NCBI RefSeq assembly: GCF_009467825.1
Contig: NZ_WIOK01000002.1
Location: forward strand, 232,508-296,507
Source of the DNA: Cyclobacterium xiamenense
GTDB lineage: Bacteria > Bacteroidota > Bacteroidia > Cytophagales > Cyclobacteriaceae
Length of the DNA stretch: 64,000 nucleotides
Direction: 5' to 3'
Part shown: positions 8,802-17,702 of the stretch, piece after piece
How the letters are laid out: each line of letters opens with the position of its first letter
Position numbering within the stretch: position 1 is the stretch's first letter
The notes under the pieces: model-generated
The model's input: only the letters and a program-made list of their open reading frames with translations
Databases searched by the model: none
What the model was told of the DNA's origin: nothing
Program-made: the position numbers and the translations under genes

Positions 8802-9696
8802 ATGCGGTAAACCTGCGATCGGTCCGATTTTTTTCCCTGTAGTGAGGTTTTTGCTCTTCCTCCAGGAGGCTGATCCGCCAGAAAAAACGAAAAAATCGGC
8901 GATCGGACAGGCATTCATTCCGCCTCCGTCTGTTCCTTTACCAAGCAAGGGGGTTTTCGATCCGTAACGCAGGGCAAAGAAGCCTCACTTCGTACGCTTT
9001 CTGCTCCTGTTTACATCCCTAACTGTCAGGTTTAGCATAAATCAAAAGTAGTTTAATCGGCATCATGTAGATCGGATTGGATGCTTGGTGTCCGTCGGGT
9101 CGTTTTGTTTGCAGCTTTTGTTCGAGTAACAAAAATAAAATGATGCAATAGTGCCAAAAAAACGAATAAAATATAAATTCTGTTTTTTTGGATACCAGTT
9201 AGATAAAAAATAAACCAGAAAAAGAAATCTAAACAAAAAAATGAAAGACTAAAGGTAAATTTAAATCCAATTTTTTCGATAATAAAGTTACTAAGGGGAA
9301 AATAAGGTCATAAATACGCATTCATATTTTAAAAGTTAGATTTTGATTCGTATTCAAAATTATAAGATAAAATAATTTTTAAGGATATAAGATATTATTA
9401 TAAATTAATATTTTTTATTTAATGTATTTTTTAAATTAAAAAATTATACAAAAAAAAGAAAATTTAAATCTTTCGTTTCGTCGGGATTTTTAAAAATTAA
9501 TTCGGTAAATTTTTCTTATTCGAATTCCTGTTTTATATTGAACCCGAATTCAAAGATGTGGTTAAAAAAAGACCCTGATTTCCATCTTTTTATTCAAAAT
9601 CCCCAAAATAGCCTTTTTAGAATCACCCAAAAATCAACCACTTGGGAAAATCGGACGAAAACCGATTTAAATCTTCACTTATTAACCATTAACAAC
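8802..9696. promoter_or_regulatory. Long AT-rich leader region upstream of susC
   Basis: About 900 bases without a gene. From about 9120 to 9540 the base composition drops to very high A+T, far from the roughly half-GC coding DNA on both sides. An open frame continues upstream of the susC ATG to 9538, but it does not resemble a signal peptide and I read it as untranslated leader. The promoter of the susC operon must lie here; I could not single out a convincing box. Confidence 0.5.
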
Positions 9697-12600
9697 ATGA
9701 TTAAAAAATTTACTCAGGCAAAGGAAAGGAGTAACACGACTACCAGGCTCCTCCTTGGATTGACGATCCTTCTCGGATCGATGCTAGTGAATCCGCTCTT
9801 TGCGCAAGAGCGTTCAGTATCTGGAACGGTAAACGATGAAAACAAGCAGCCTATTCCAGGGGCAAGTGTACTGGTAAAAGGTACCACAAAGGGTGCGGCA
9901 ACGGATATTAACGGAGAGTTTTCGCTTTCCCTGTCCAGTGGAGAAGACATCCTGGAGGTTTCATTTATTGGTTACGACAAAAAAGAAGTGAAAGTAGGCA
10001 ACCAAAGCCAGCTTTCTATTTCCTTGGTACCGGATGAAACGGCGCTTTCGGAAGTGGTGGTAACTGCCTTTGGAATGGAACGCGAAAAGAAGGCGTTAGG
10101 CTACACTACACAGGCGGTCGAGGGTAGCCAAATCGCGGATGCCCGCCAGGCAAACATTGCTAACAACCTTTCCGGCCGCGTGGCTGGTGTACAAATCAAT
10201 AGCAACTCCATGCCCGGTAGTGGTTCCCACATCGTTATCCGAGGATCTTCTTCCGTTGCTGGAAATAACCAGCCGTTGGTTGTTTTAGACGGTGTGCCGT
10301 TGGAACAATCCTCTGACCGAAGGTACGGTGGTGGCTTGTCTGAAATCAACCCGGACAACATCAAGGAAATCAATGTATTGAAAGGTGCTACTGCTGCCGC
10401 CCTTTACGGTTCGCGGGCAGCCAATGGTGTAATCATGGTAACGACCAAAGACGGCTCCGGAACGAAAGGAATCGGTGTTGAATTGAATACCAACATGACA
10501 TTTGACCGGCCATTGGTAGAGCCTGGATTGCAGAATATCTACGGAGGTGGTATCGGCTACCGAACCTGGTACGTAGACGGTAGAAACGGATTCGATGCTG
10601 ACGGCATTCGCGGAACGGCCGGTGTGGACGAAAGCTGGGGACAGCCCATGGATGGATCCCTTGTTCCCTTGTGGTACAGTGCACCGGACCGCGTGCCATT
10701 ATTGCCTCAACCCAATAACTTCCAGGAGTTTTGGGAAACGGGACGAAGCATGACCAATAATATTGCTGTTTCCGGAGCCAACGAAGACGGAAACTTCCGC
10801 TTGTCTATGGGCCGACTGGATCAAACCGCCATTATGTACAACAACAATTACTACCGGAATAACTTCAAATTGAATGCTGGATACAATTTCACAGACAAAT
10901 TGAGTTTTACGGTAAGTGCCGAGTACGTAAAGTCCGGTTCGGATAACCGTCGGTACACCGCCAGCTCTGACTTTATTTGGGCGCACCGGCATACGGAATA
11001 CGACAAATTGAGAAATTGGGACCAGTATTACGACATACAGCGGGCAACTTTCCGACCGGGTGACGACTACCCCTATGCCAACTGGCAGCACGAGTATTTT
11101 ACCAACCCGTACTTCCTTCAGGATCGGTATACCAACGCTAATGAAAAGGATCGTTTGGTAGGGAATATTGCCGCCAATTACAAGTTTTCCGACGATCTCA
11201 GCATCATGGTTCGTTCAGGTACCGACTTCTGGACGGATAGCCGGACCAACGTAACCAGCGTGGAACGAACCAAAAACTTTGTGCGGATTTTGGGTGCATA
11301 CACCGATACCCAAATGACCAGCCAGGAGACCAATAGCGATGTGATCCTGACCTATAACAAAACTCTGGACAACAGCCTTTCGCTGAATATCCAGGCGGGA
11401 GCCATTAACCGTACCAATAACTACCGCATGTCTGCTGTAAACGTGCGGGAATTGACCATCGACGGATTGTACAACCTGGGCAACTACGCCAGCCCGGTGG
11501 TTCCTTCCAGTGAAATCAGAAAGCAAGTGGTAAACAGTGTCTTCGGATCGGCGCAGTTCGGCTATGCCAACTCCATCTTCCTGGACGTAACCGGAAGAAA
11601 CGATTGGTCCAGTACCTTGCCGACCAACGCCAATTCCTTCTTTTACCCCTCCGTGGCCCTGAGTGCCGTACTGACAGACATGTTTAATGTGCAGAGCAAC
11701 TTCCTTTCCTTTGCAAAGGTACGGGCAAGTTTGGCTCAGGTAGGAAACGATGCCGATCCTTACCTGCTCAATCAGGTATTTGCCTCACAGGGGCTATGGG
11801 CCGGAACCACGCCTACCTATGCAGCAGCTTCTGAAATCGCCAACCGAAACCTGAAGCCGGAGATCACCACCGGTCAGGAAATTGGCTTGGACTTGCGCTT
11901 TTTGCAAGGACGAATTGGGCTTGACTTTACCTACTACCACCAGGCAACGACCAACCAAATCCTTGCGGTGGCCATCTCACGCGCCTCCGGATACGAAAGC
12001 CAGATCTTGAATGCTGGAAAGATTACCAATCAGGGAGTGGAATTGATGCTTACCGGTGCCGTCCTTCAAAATTCCGGAGGATTGAACTGGGACGTGGCGT
12101 TGAACTTTGCAAGAAACCGTAACCTGGTTGTGGAGCTTGCCGAGGGTCTTGAGAATTACACGCTAGGAAGTCAGAATAGTTTAACTTCGGAAGCGCGCGT
12201 AGGGGAGCCCTACGGTACGCTCTACGGAAGAAGGTACCTGAGATCTCCCGAAGGCGAGATTGTACATAGCAATGGACTGCCTCAACTGGAAGCTGGAACT
12301 TTCCAACTGGGTAACATTCAGCCGGATTGGATAGGCGGACTCTCCAATACGTTCAGCTACCGGGGTTTTACCTTCGGATCACTGATCGACGTACGCATGG
12401 GCGGCGACCTGTTTGATGTGGGTACGGGTTTGGCTAGAAAAACCGGGCAGTACGTGGAAACGGCCATTGGTAGAGAAGAAGGGGTGATTGGCCAGGGTGT
12501 AATGAATGTAGGTACTTCCGAAAGTCCGGCATACGTCACCAACGATGTGATTGTTGGTGCACAGCCGTTCTGGAATGCACAAAATCCCCGAAACGCGCAC

Positions 12601-12861
12601 GAGGCAGGTATTTTTGACGGATCCTTCATTAAGCTGCGGGAATTGTCGCTGGGTTACAGCCTTCCGCAGACCTTGCTTGCCAATACATTTTTGCAGAGCG
12701 TCCGGGTTTCCCTGGTCGGGCGAAACATGGCCATTCTTTTTAAAAACCATCCCCATTTGGATCCGGAATTTGACCGTCAAGGTGGAAATGCCCAGGGTTT
12801 TGGGTATGGAGAAATGCCTTCCACGCGAAATATTGGATTTAACCTAAATGTTGCCTTTTAA
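9697..12861 (+). CDS. SusC/RagA family TonB-linked outer membrane protein
   Basis: 1054 residues from the ATG at 9697, which gives a normal signal peptide (MIKKFTQAK...LLLGLTILLGSMLVNPLFAQ). After it come a carboxypeptidase-D-like domain (SVSGTVNDENKQPIPGASVLVKG, about 45-125), a TonB box/plug entry (ALSEVVVTAFGMEREKKALGY), the plug with GSRAANGVIMVTTK, and a large beta-barrel ending in FNLNVAF with the terminal aromatic Phe. SusC proteins form the energised channel under a SusD lid. The following susD gene starts 30 bases later. The substrate is not readable from the sequence; there are no glycoside hydrolases in the operon, and the neighbouring aminotransferases argue for a non-glycan ligand. 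Confidence 0.95.
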   Translation: MIKKFTQAKERSNTTTRLLLGLTILLGSMLVNPLFAQERSVSGTVNDENKQPIPGASVLVKGTTKGAATDINGEFSLSLSSGEDILEVSFIGYDKKEVKVGNQSQLSISLVPDETALSEVVVTAFGMEREKKALGYTTQAVEGSQIADARQANIANNLSGRVAGVQINSNSMPGSGSHIVIRGSSSVAGNNQPLVVLDGVPLEQSSDRRYGGGLSEINPDNIKEINVLKGATAAALYGSRAANGVIMVTTKDGSGTKGIGVELNTNMTFDRPLVEPGLQNIYGGGIGYRTWYVDGRNGFDADGIRGTAGVDESWGQPMDGSLVPLWYSAPDRVPLLPQPNNFQEFWETGRSMTNNIAVSGANEDGNFRLSMGRLDQTAIMYNNNYYRNNFKLNAGYNFTDKLSFTVSAEYVKSGSDNRRYTASSDFIWAHRHTEYDKLRNWDQYYDIQRATFRPGDDYPYANWQHEYFTNPYFLQDRYTNANEKDRLVGNIAANYKFSDDLSIMVRSGTDFWTDSRTNVTSVERTKNFVRILGAYTDTQMTSQETNSDVILTYNKTLDNSLSLNIQAGAINRTNNYRMSAVNVRELTIDGLYNLGNYASPVVPSSEIRKQVVNSVFGSAQFGYANSIFLDVTGRNDWSSTLPTNANSFFYPSVALSAVLTDMFNVQSNFLSFAKVRASLAQVGNDADPYLLNQVFASQGLWAGTTPTYAAASEIANRNLKPEITTGQEIGLDLRFLQGRIGLDFTYYHQATTNQILAVAISRASGYESQILNAGKITNQGVELMLTGAVLQNSGGLNWDVALNFARNRNLVVELAEGLENYTLGSQNSLTSEARVGEPYGTLYGRRYLRSPEGEIVHSNGLPQLEAGTFQLGNIQPDWIGGLSNTFSYRGFTFGSLIDVRMGGDLFDVGTGLARKTGQYVETAIGREEGVIGQGVMNVGTSESPAYVTNDVIVGAQPFWNAQNPRNAHEAGIFDGSFIKLRELSLGYSLPQTLLANTFLQSVRVSLVGRNMAILFKNHPHLDPEFDRQGGNAQGFGYGEMPSTRNIGFNLNVAF

Positions 12862-12891
12862 GTAACTTCCAACTTGCTAAAGAAATAGACA

Positions 12892-14352
12892 ATGAAAAGA
12901 TTTAAATTAGTATCCCATACCTTATTACTGGCGCTCTTCCTTTTGGCAGGCTCCTGTACCGAGGAATTTGCCGAAATAAATACCGATCCAAACAATCCGG
13001 TGACCATTTCGCCCTCCCTATTGTTACCAAACGCAATTCAGGTATCCGTTGACCGGTACTGGGGACACAGTACCCGATTTCAGCGGTTAAACATCGACGC
13101 AGCCATGTGTTGGATTCAGCACCTGGCCCGAAACATCTACATCAATTCCGAAGGAGATACCTACGAGATTCCGATCACGGTGTCTATTGGTACCTGGGAA
13201 AACCTGTACAACAGCTCCCTGGTAAACCTGGAGCAAGTGATTGAGTTGGCCGGTCCCGGTGGGCAATATGAAAACGTGAATTACGAAGGGATTGCCCTGG
13301 TCATGAGAGCCTTCACGTTTTCTTACCTTGCCGATGCCTTCGGTCCCATCCCCTATTCAGAAGCGCTAAAAGGTGCTGCCGAAGAGCCCATCAACTCACC
13401 CACATACGATTCCGTAGAAGATGTCTATGCGGGAGTCCTGGAAGAGCTCAAGTTAGCCAATGAAAAACTATCCGTAAATGGACCAAGAGTAGACGGAGAT
13501 ATCATGTTTAACGGAGACGTTTTGCGCTGGAAGAAATTTGCCAATTCCTTGCGCATCAAGATCGCCAACCGGCAGGCAGCCAAAAAGCCAGCCGAATCCC
13601 GGGCAATCATGCAGGAAATCCTGTCGTCACCCGCTACTTACCCGATCTTTACCGGAAACGACGACTATGCCGAATTGGATCATGCCAACGTGATTGGCAG
13701 CAGAAACAAGATGTTCGACGTGTTTTCCACCCGCTCGGATTGGAATATTAGCAAGACCTTGGTTGACAAGCTACTTGAGTTGGATGACGACCGTATTTCG
13801 GTGTATGCGCTGCCCCTTAGTGATGGCACATTTGTGGGCCTGCCCAATGGACTTACCGATGTGGCTGCATCCAGCATCTCTGCATCTACTATTGGACAGA
13901 AGTTTCTCGAGCCGGACGCGCCAAGTATCTTAATGACCTATTCCGAGTTAATGTTTATCCTGGCTGAAGCGGCATTGGATGGGGATATTTCCGGAGACTA
14001 CATGGATTATTTCGAAAAAGCGGTAAGTGGATCCTTTGAGCAACATGGATTGGCCATGCCTGCCGATTATATCGGTCGCTTGGGTACTATCGATAAGGAA
14101 ACGCTGATGACGCAAAAATGGATCGCTTTGTTTGGTCAGGGAATTGAGGCTTGGACCGAGTACAGACGAACCGGGTTTCCACAAATGCCTACCCCGGATC
14201 CTCGCGCGATATTTGTAAACGAAGGCGTGCTGCCCACGCGAATCGAATATCCACCTTCTGAGTATTCGCTAAACATGTCCAATCTGGAGCAAGGCATCCA
14301 ACTATTAGGCGGTGCTGACAATATGCGTAGCAAATTGTGGTGGGCCGAATAA
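12892..14352 (+). CDS. SusD/RagB family lipoprotein (SusD-like, type 2)
   Basis: 486 residues. Lipoprotein signal with Cys22 (LLAGSCTEEF). Family features are EINTDPNNP near the N-terminus, TPR-like helices (YEGIALVMRAFTFSYLADAFGPIPYSEA) and the C-terminal EARLGE-equivalent QKWIALFGQGIEAWTEYRRTGFP. It is the surface ligand-binding lid of the SusC porin encoded just upstream and should act only as part of that complex. Confidence 0.93.
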   Translation: MKRFKLVSHTLLLALFLLAGSCTEEFAEINTDPNNPVTISPSLLLPNAIQVSVDRYWGHSTRFQRLNIDAAMCWIQHLARNIYINSEGDTYEIPITVSIGTWENLYNSSLVNLEQVIELAGPGGQYENVNYEGIALVMRAFTFSYLADAFGPIPYSEALKGAAEEPINSPTYDSVEDVYAGVLEELKLANEKLSVNGPRVDGDIMFNGDVLRWKKFANSLRIKIANRQAAKKPAESRAIMQEILSSPATYPIFTGNDDYAELDHANVIGSRNKMFDVFSTRSDWNISKTLVDKLLELDDDRISVYALPLSDGTFVGLPNGLTDVAASSISASTIGQKFLEPDAPSILMTYSELMFILAEAALDGDISGDYMDYFEKAVSGSFEQHGLAMPADYIGRLGTIDKETLMTQKWIALFGQGIEAWTEYRRTGFPQMPTPDPRAIFVNEGVLPTRIEYPPSEYSLNMSNLEQGIQLLGGADNMRSKLWWAE

Positions 14353-14413
14353 GCAGCCTTCGAAATACGCACGTACTCGTAGATTATTCTCACATACAAT
14401 TGAAACTGACACC

Positions 14414-14848
14414 ATGAAAAATATACTAAATAAAATAGCTGTTCTGGGCCTGCTGTTCGTCGCGTTTTCCTGTGTAGAAGCAGAAGACCTGGTAACGAAA
14501 AATGTAGCTGCCCCGGTATTGGTCGTTTTGGAAGGGACGGAATTTGACGCCACCACAGGTGTGGCGGTATCCGGGTCTTTCTATGAATTGGACAAAACCG
14601 GTATTTTGGATCGAAATGTAGGCATTGATTCCATTCCGGTATCCGGTCTGGAAGTAAAGGTCTTCATTAACCAAACCGACGAAGTTGGTACCCTTACCAC
14701 GGATACGCAGGGAAAAATTCTCTTCCAAAATCCCTGGTCTTCGCTTGGGATTGCCCAACCGACCTCTGGAACACAAATTCGTCTGGAATTCACGGGAACG
14801 TACAACGATATCGCCTTCCGTAGGTTTCACAACGTACGCGTAAGATAA
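14414..14848 (+). CDS. Small secreted lipoprotein downstream of SusCD
   Basis: 144 residues from the ATG at 14414. Lipoprotein signal with Cys20 (LLFVAFSCVEAED). The rest is beta-rich with DKTGILDRNVGIDSIPV, LEVKVFINQTDEVGTLTTDTQGKILF and a final RFHNVRVR, which looks like an immunoglobulin-like sandwich. I do not recognise a named family. Its place between susD and the Tat aminotransferase, on the same strand and 62 bases after susD, suggests an accessory surface or periplasmic component of the uptake system (inference). Confidence 0.75.
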   Translation: MKNILNKIAVLGLLFVAFSCVEAEDLVTKNVAAPVLVVLEGTEFDATTGVAVSGSFYELDKTGILDRNVGIDSIPVSGLEVKVFINQTDEVGTLTTDTQGKILFQNPWSSLGIAQPTSGTQIRLEFTGTYNDIAFRRFHNVRVR

Positions 14849-15012
14849 GATTATTGATTGGGGACAGGGTCCCTTGGGTAAGGGATGTTTTGTTTGGCAC
14901 TGTTTTTCTGCTCTTGCATGGGTCACTTCTGACCTGGGAAAGCGAATGGCCTATACAAAACATCCCTTTTACTGTTTTTGACGAACCACTTACAACCAAA
15001 CAACGTAAAAAA

Positions 15013-16164
15013 ATGACAAACGTAAACCGAAGAAACTGGCTAAAATCCAGTCTCACAATGACCGCCGGCCTGATGACCATGGGGTATGCAGGCGCAAGTA
15101 CCAAATTCGAGGAAGGGAGCCACATCGAATCCATCCTTCCAAAAAAAGACCGGTATGCCCGGCTGACATCCAATGAGAATCCCTTTGGTCCATCTGCTTC
15201 GGCAAAGAAAGCCTTGAAAGCAGCCATCGACGATTCCTTTTTGTACCCCAGGGAGTACCGGCAAACGCTCATGAGCCTGATTGCCAAGGAAGAAGGGGTG
15301 ACCGAAGACCACATTTTGCTCGGAGCAGGTTCCAGTGAATTGCTCCATGCCGCCGCCCGAGTATACGGTGGGGCCAATGGTAAAGTCTTGTCCGCCGATC
15401 CTACCTATACTTCCCTGGTTCGGTCCGCTGAGATGATGGGTTCGGAATGGGTTAAAATCCCCCTGGACAAGCAGTTTGACCACGACCTGTCCACCATGGA
15501 ATACAAGGTAAAACCCGACATTTCCCTGGTTTACCTGGTCAACCCAAACAATCCAACCGGTAAGATCATGACGGGGGATGAAATCATCAGCTTTTGTGAC
15601 ACCGTTTCTGCGAAGGTGCCCGTATTTGTAGACGAGGCGTATTGGGATTACATGGAAAACCCCAAGGGATCTACTACGACGGCTTGTATCAAAAAAGGAG
15701 CAAACGTGATCGTCGCCAGGACCTTTTCCAAGGTACACGCCTTTGCCGGCTTACGGGTAGGATATTGCATTGCTCAGCCGGAAGTCATCAAAAAATTAGC
15801 GAAGGAGGGACCTAGAAATACACTCAGCGGGCCGTCCATGAGTGCAGCCACCGCCAGTTTGGTGGATTATGAGTTTATCAAGTACTCGGTAAAAATGAAT
15901 AACGAAGGAAAGAAATTTGTGTACGATGTATTGGAAAAAACCGGACACGATTATTTCCCTTCCCATACCAATTTTATTTTGTTTCCGATTGCCATGGAAA
16001 GTGAGGATTTCAAAAAGAAAATGCTTGCCAAAGGTGTGGGAATCAAAAGTATGAACGTAGCTGGACAGGATTATTGTCGGGTAAGTATGGGGAAAATGGA
16101 AGACCTCGAAATGTTTGCCGATGCCTTTAAGCAAGTGATTTCTACCAAAATCAATCAATCCTAA
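15013..16164 (+). CDS. Tat-exported PLP-dependent aminotransferase, HisC-like (copy 1)
   Basis: 383 residues from the ATG at 15013; the open frame extends upstream to 14854 but that part does not look translated. The N-terminus VNRRNWLKSSLTMTAGLMTMG is a twin-arginine-type signal. The fold-type I aminotransferase body has NENPFGPS, a PLP-phosphate loop (GAGSSELL), NPNNPTGK, the Asp/Tyr pair in VFVDEAYWDY, the Schiff-base Lys in ARTFSKVHAFAGLRVGY and the substrate-carboxylate Arg in CRVSMG. It is HisC-like, but an exported enzyme cannot serve histidine synthesis. Tat export fits a cofactor loaded in the cytoplasm. It ends the susC-susD-lipoprotein operon. A paralogue lies at 17703-18869. Confidence 0.88.
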   Translation: MTNVNRRNWLKSSLTMTAGLMTMGYAGASTKFEEGSHIESILPKKDRYARLTSNENPFGPSASAKKALKAAIDDSFLYPREYRQTLMSLIAKEEGVTEDHILLGAGSSELLHAAARVYGGANGKVLSADPTYTSLVRSAEMMGSEWVKIPLDKQFDHDLSTMEYKVKPDISLVYLVNPNNPTGKIMTGDEIISFCDTVSAKVPVFVDEAYWDYMENPKGSTTTACIKKGANVIVARTFSKVHAFAGLRVGYCIAQPEVIKKLAKEGPRNTLSGPSMSAATASLVDYEFIKYSVKMNNEGKKFVYDVLEKTGHDYFPSHTNFILFPIAMESEDFKKKMLAKGVGIKSMNVAGQDYCRVSMGKMEDLEMFADAFKQVISTKINQS

Positions 16165-16198
16165 TAGGATTTCAGTAATTTTTTGTTCCTTGATTTCA

Positions 16199-16239
16199 AA
16201 CCAAGCCAGCTCTCACCGGGACTGGCTTGGTTTTTTTTT
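16199..16239 (+). terminator. Intrinsic terminator of the susC operon
   Basis: Perfect 11-base stem (AACCAAGCCAG / CTGGCTTGGTT) with a 12-base loop, followed directly by a run of T. It stands 35 bases after the aminotransferase stop. Confidence 0.92.
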
Positions 16240-16421
16240 GCCAGGAAGTAACGAGTGACCCTCGCGCCATTTTCACCAGTCCGGATCGCGTCACCGGATC
16301 CATCGATGTGCTTTTTTCAAAAGTAGGTTTGGATACCCGCTCCCGAGGCATTGCAATTGCTTGTTCGGCACGGAAGGGTTTCATGGCGAAGGCCTGTTCA
16401 TCGGGATCGCTGACGTATTGG
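16240..16421. other. 180-base island between two facing terminators
   Basis: Both strands are open through this stretch, but neither translation matches a protein I know and neither has a plausible start. It is enclosed by the plus-strand terminator at 16199-16239 and the minus-strand one at 16422-16456. Confidence 0.4.
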
Positions 16422-16456
16422 AAAAAAAAGCAGCTTTTCACGCGAAAAGCTGCTTT
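16422..16456 (-). terminator. Intrinsic terminator of the AEC permease operon
   Basis: Perfect 12-base stem (AAAGCAGCTTTT / AAAAGCTGCTTT) with a 6-base loop. Read on the minus strand it ends in a run of about eight T. It lies 65 bases beyond the permease stop. Confidence 0.85.
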
Positions 16457-16520
16457 CTGAAGTTGACAGAGGTTAATCTGATCACAACATTTTAAAATTA
16501 ACTGTTAGTGGTTTATATCC

Positions 16521-17639
16521 TTACGATGAATGTGTTTCTTTTTCCAATGCTGGCTTGTATTCAATGAGGTTGAACCACTTCAGGATCGGTTTGATGATAC
16601 CCAAACCCACCAAGGCGAACCCAACAGCAAGCAAGGTGGTAGGAGAGGTAAATAATTCTCCGAAAGAGAACACAGTCAACATGATTACCGTGGTGAATGG
16701 AAGGGAGCAGGCCAGAATATTCACAGCCAGTTCCATATCGAAGGTTTTGGTTGTTTTCTTTTCATTTTCCTGTTCCAGGGCGGTGATGGACGCCATGTGA
16801 GCGAACGGCCAAAAGCTGATGGCACTTTGTGGAAACACGACCAATACCAAAATGGCCGGATACGAAAGTTGCGGCGCAAAGATCAGCACCATTCCGCTCA
16901 ACAAAAACGTTAAGCCGGAGCGTACCATCAGCAAACCTGCAATTTTTCGGATTTGTTTCCAGTTGAATACCACGGCTATGCCAATGAAAATCAACACCAG
17001 TGGAGTCATTAGGTTGCTCAGGGTACTGATTGCAGTGGAAACAAACACCGGTAAATTTTCCAGGTGAATGCCGAGGCTAATCAATATCAGGGCCAAAATA
17101 ATGACCAGATTAATCGGTTCGTTGACCAAACTTAGTAAAAGGGACTTAATTTTATCCCCGTTGCCACTTTTGATATCCTTATTCAATTTAAAGTACCAAC
17201 TCATCGCAATCATGTAGGCGATTACCAGCACAAATACCTTGTTTCCGATATCCGCCAATGCCCCCCACGCCAGTGCATCGTCTCCCAGGTACTCAATGAG
17301 AAACGGAAAACAAGAAAGTCCCGGAGCAAGCGAGGGAAACAACAGCAGATAGGTTCGATACTGAGAGGTGTCCTTCTCAATACCGAATAAAGGCAGGGTG
17401 TACTTTAAAATAAAATACAGGATAAAATTAAAGGAAAGGGCTAGTAGAGGCAAAGCCAATAAGTCCCATTCGACTTCCGCCTTGAGTAGCGCAACAAATA
17501 TGATTGCCGGAAGCGCCACGGTAAGGATGAGCGTCTTTAGCCCTTTTTGCTGGGCCGGATCTTTTAGCTTTTTTCTCAATAAAAACCCAATAACCAATAG
17601 CAGTAGCAGAGAAAGCGTCTTTTGGACAGCTATGTTCAT
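16521..17639 (-). CDS. AEC (auxin efflux carrier) family permease
   Basis: 372 residues and about ten hydrophobic segments, with the five-plus-five layout of AEC transporters. Typical marks are LTVALPAIIFVALLK in the first repeat, GLSCFPFLIEYLG, and LMTPLVLIFIGIAVVFNWK at the start of the second half. AEC members move organic anions such as malate, malonate, other carboxylates or auxin across the inner membrane. It starts 63 bases after the stop of the upstream Tat aminotransferase on the same strand, so they are probably one transcript. Substrate and direction are unknown. Confidence 0.85.
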   Translation of the reverse strand: MNIAVQKTLSLLLLLVIGFLLRKKLKDPAQQKGLKTLILTVALPAIIFVALLKAEVEWDLLALPLLALSFNFILYFILKYTLPLFGIEKDTSQYRTYLLLFPSLAPGLSCFPFLIEYLGDDALAWGALADIGNKVFVLVIAYMIAMSWYFKLNKDIKSGNGDKIKSLLLSLVNEPINLVIILALILISLGIHLENLPVFVSTAISTLSNLMTPLVLIFIGIAVVFNWKQIRKIAGLLMVRSGLTFLLSGMVLIFAPQLSYPAILVLVVFPQSAISFWPFAHMASITALEQENEKKTTKTFDMELAVNILACSLPFTTVIMLTVFSFGELFTSPTTLLAVGFALVGLGIIKPILKWFNLIEYKPALEKETHSS

Positions 17640-17702
17640 ATGATCGATTTGTTAGTGATTGTGAAGTAGGTGGTTATTCGGGGCTTATTGCTAATTGCTG
17701 GA

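Noticed and set aside
8511..8948. 145-codon minus-strand frame over the end of tex
   Set aside because: It is the antisense of the tex 3' end and crosses its terminator; no family resemblance.
9538..9696. N-terminal extension of the first SusC
   Set aside because: The stretch has no signal peptide, is AT-rich, and the ATG at 9697 gives a normal one.
14854..15012. N-terminal extension of Tat aminotransferase 1
   Set aside because: The twin-arginine motif sits right after the ATG at 15013, where it belongs; the upstream codons have no family match.
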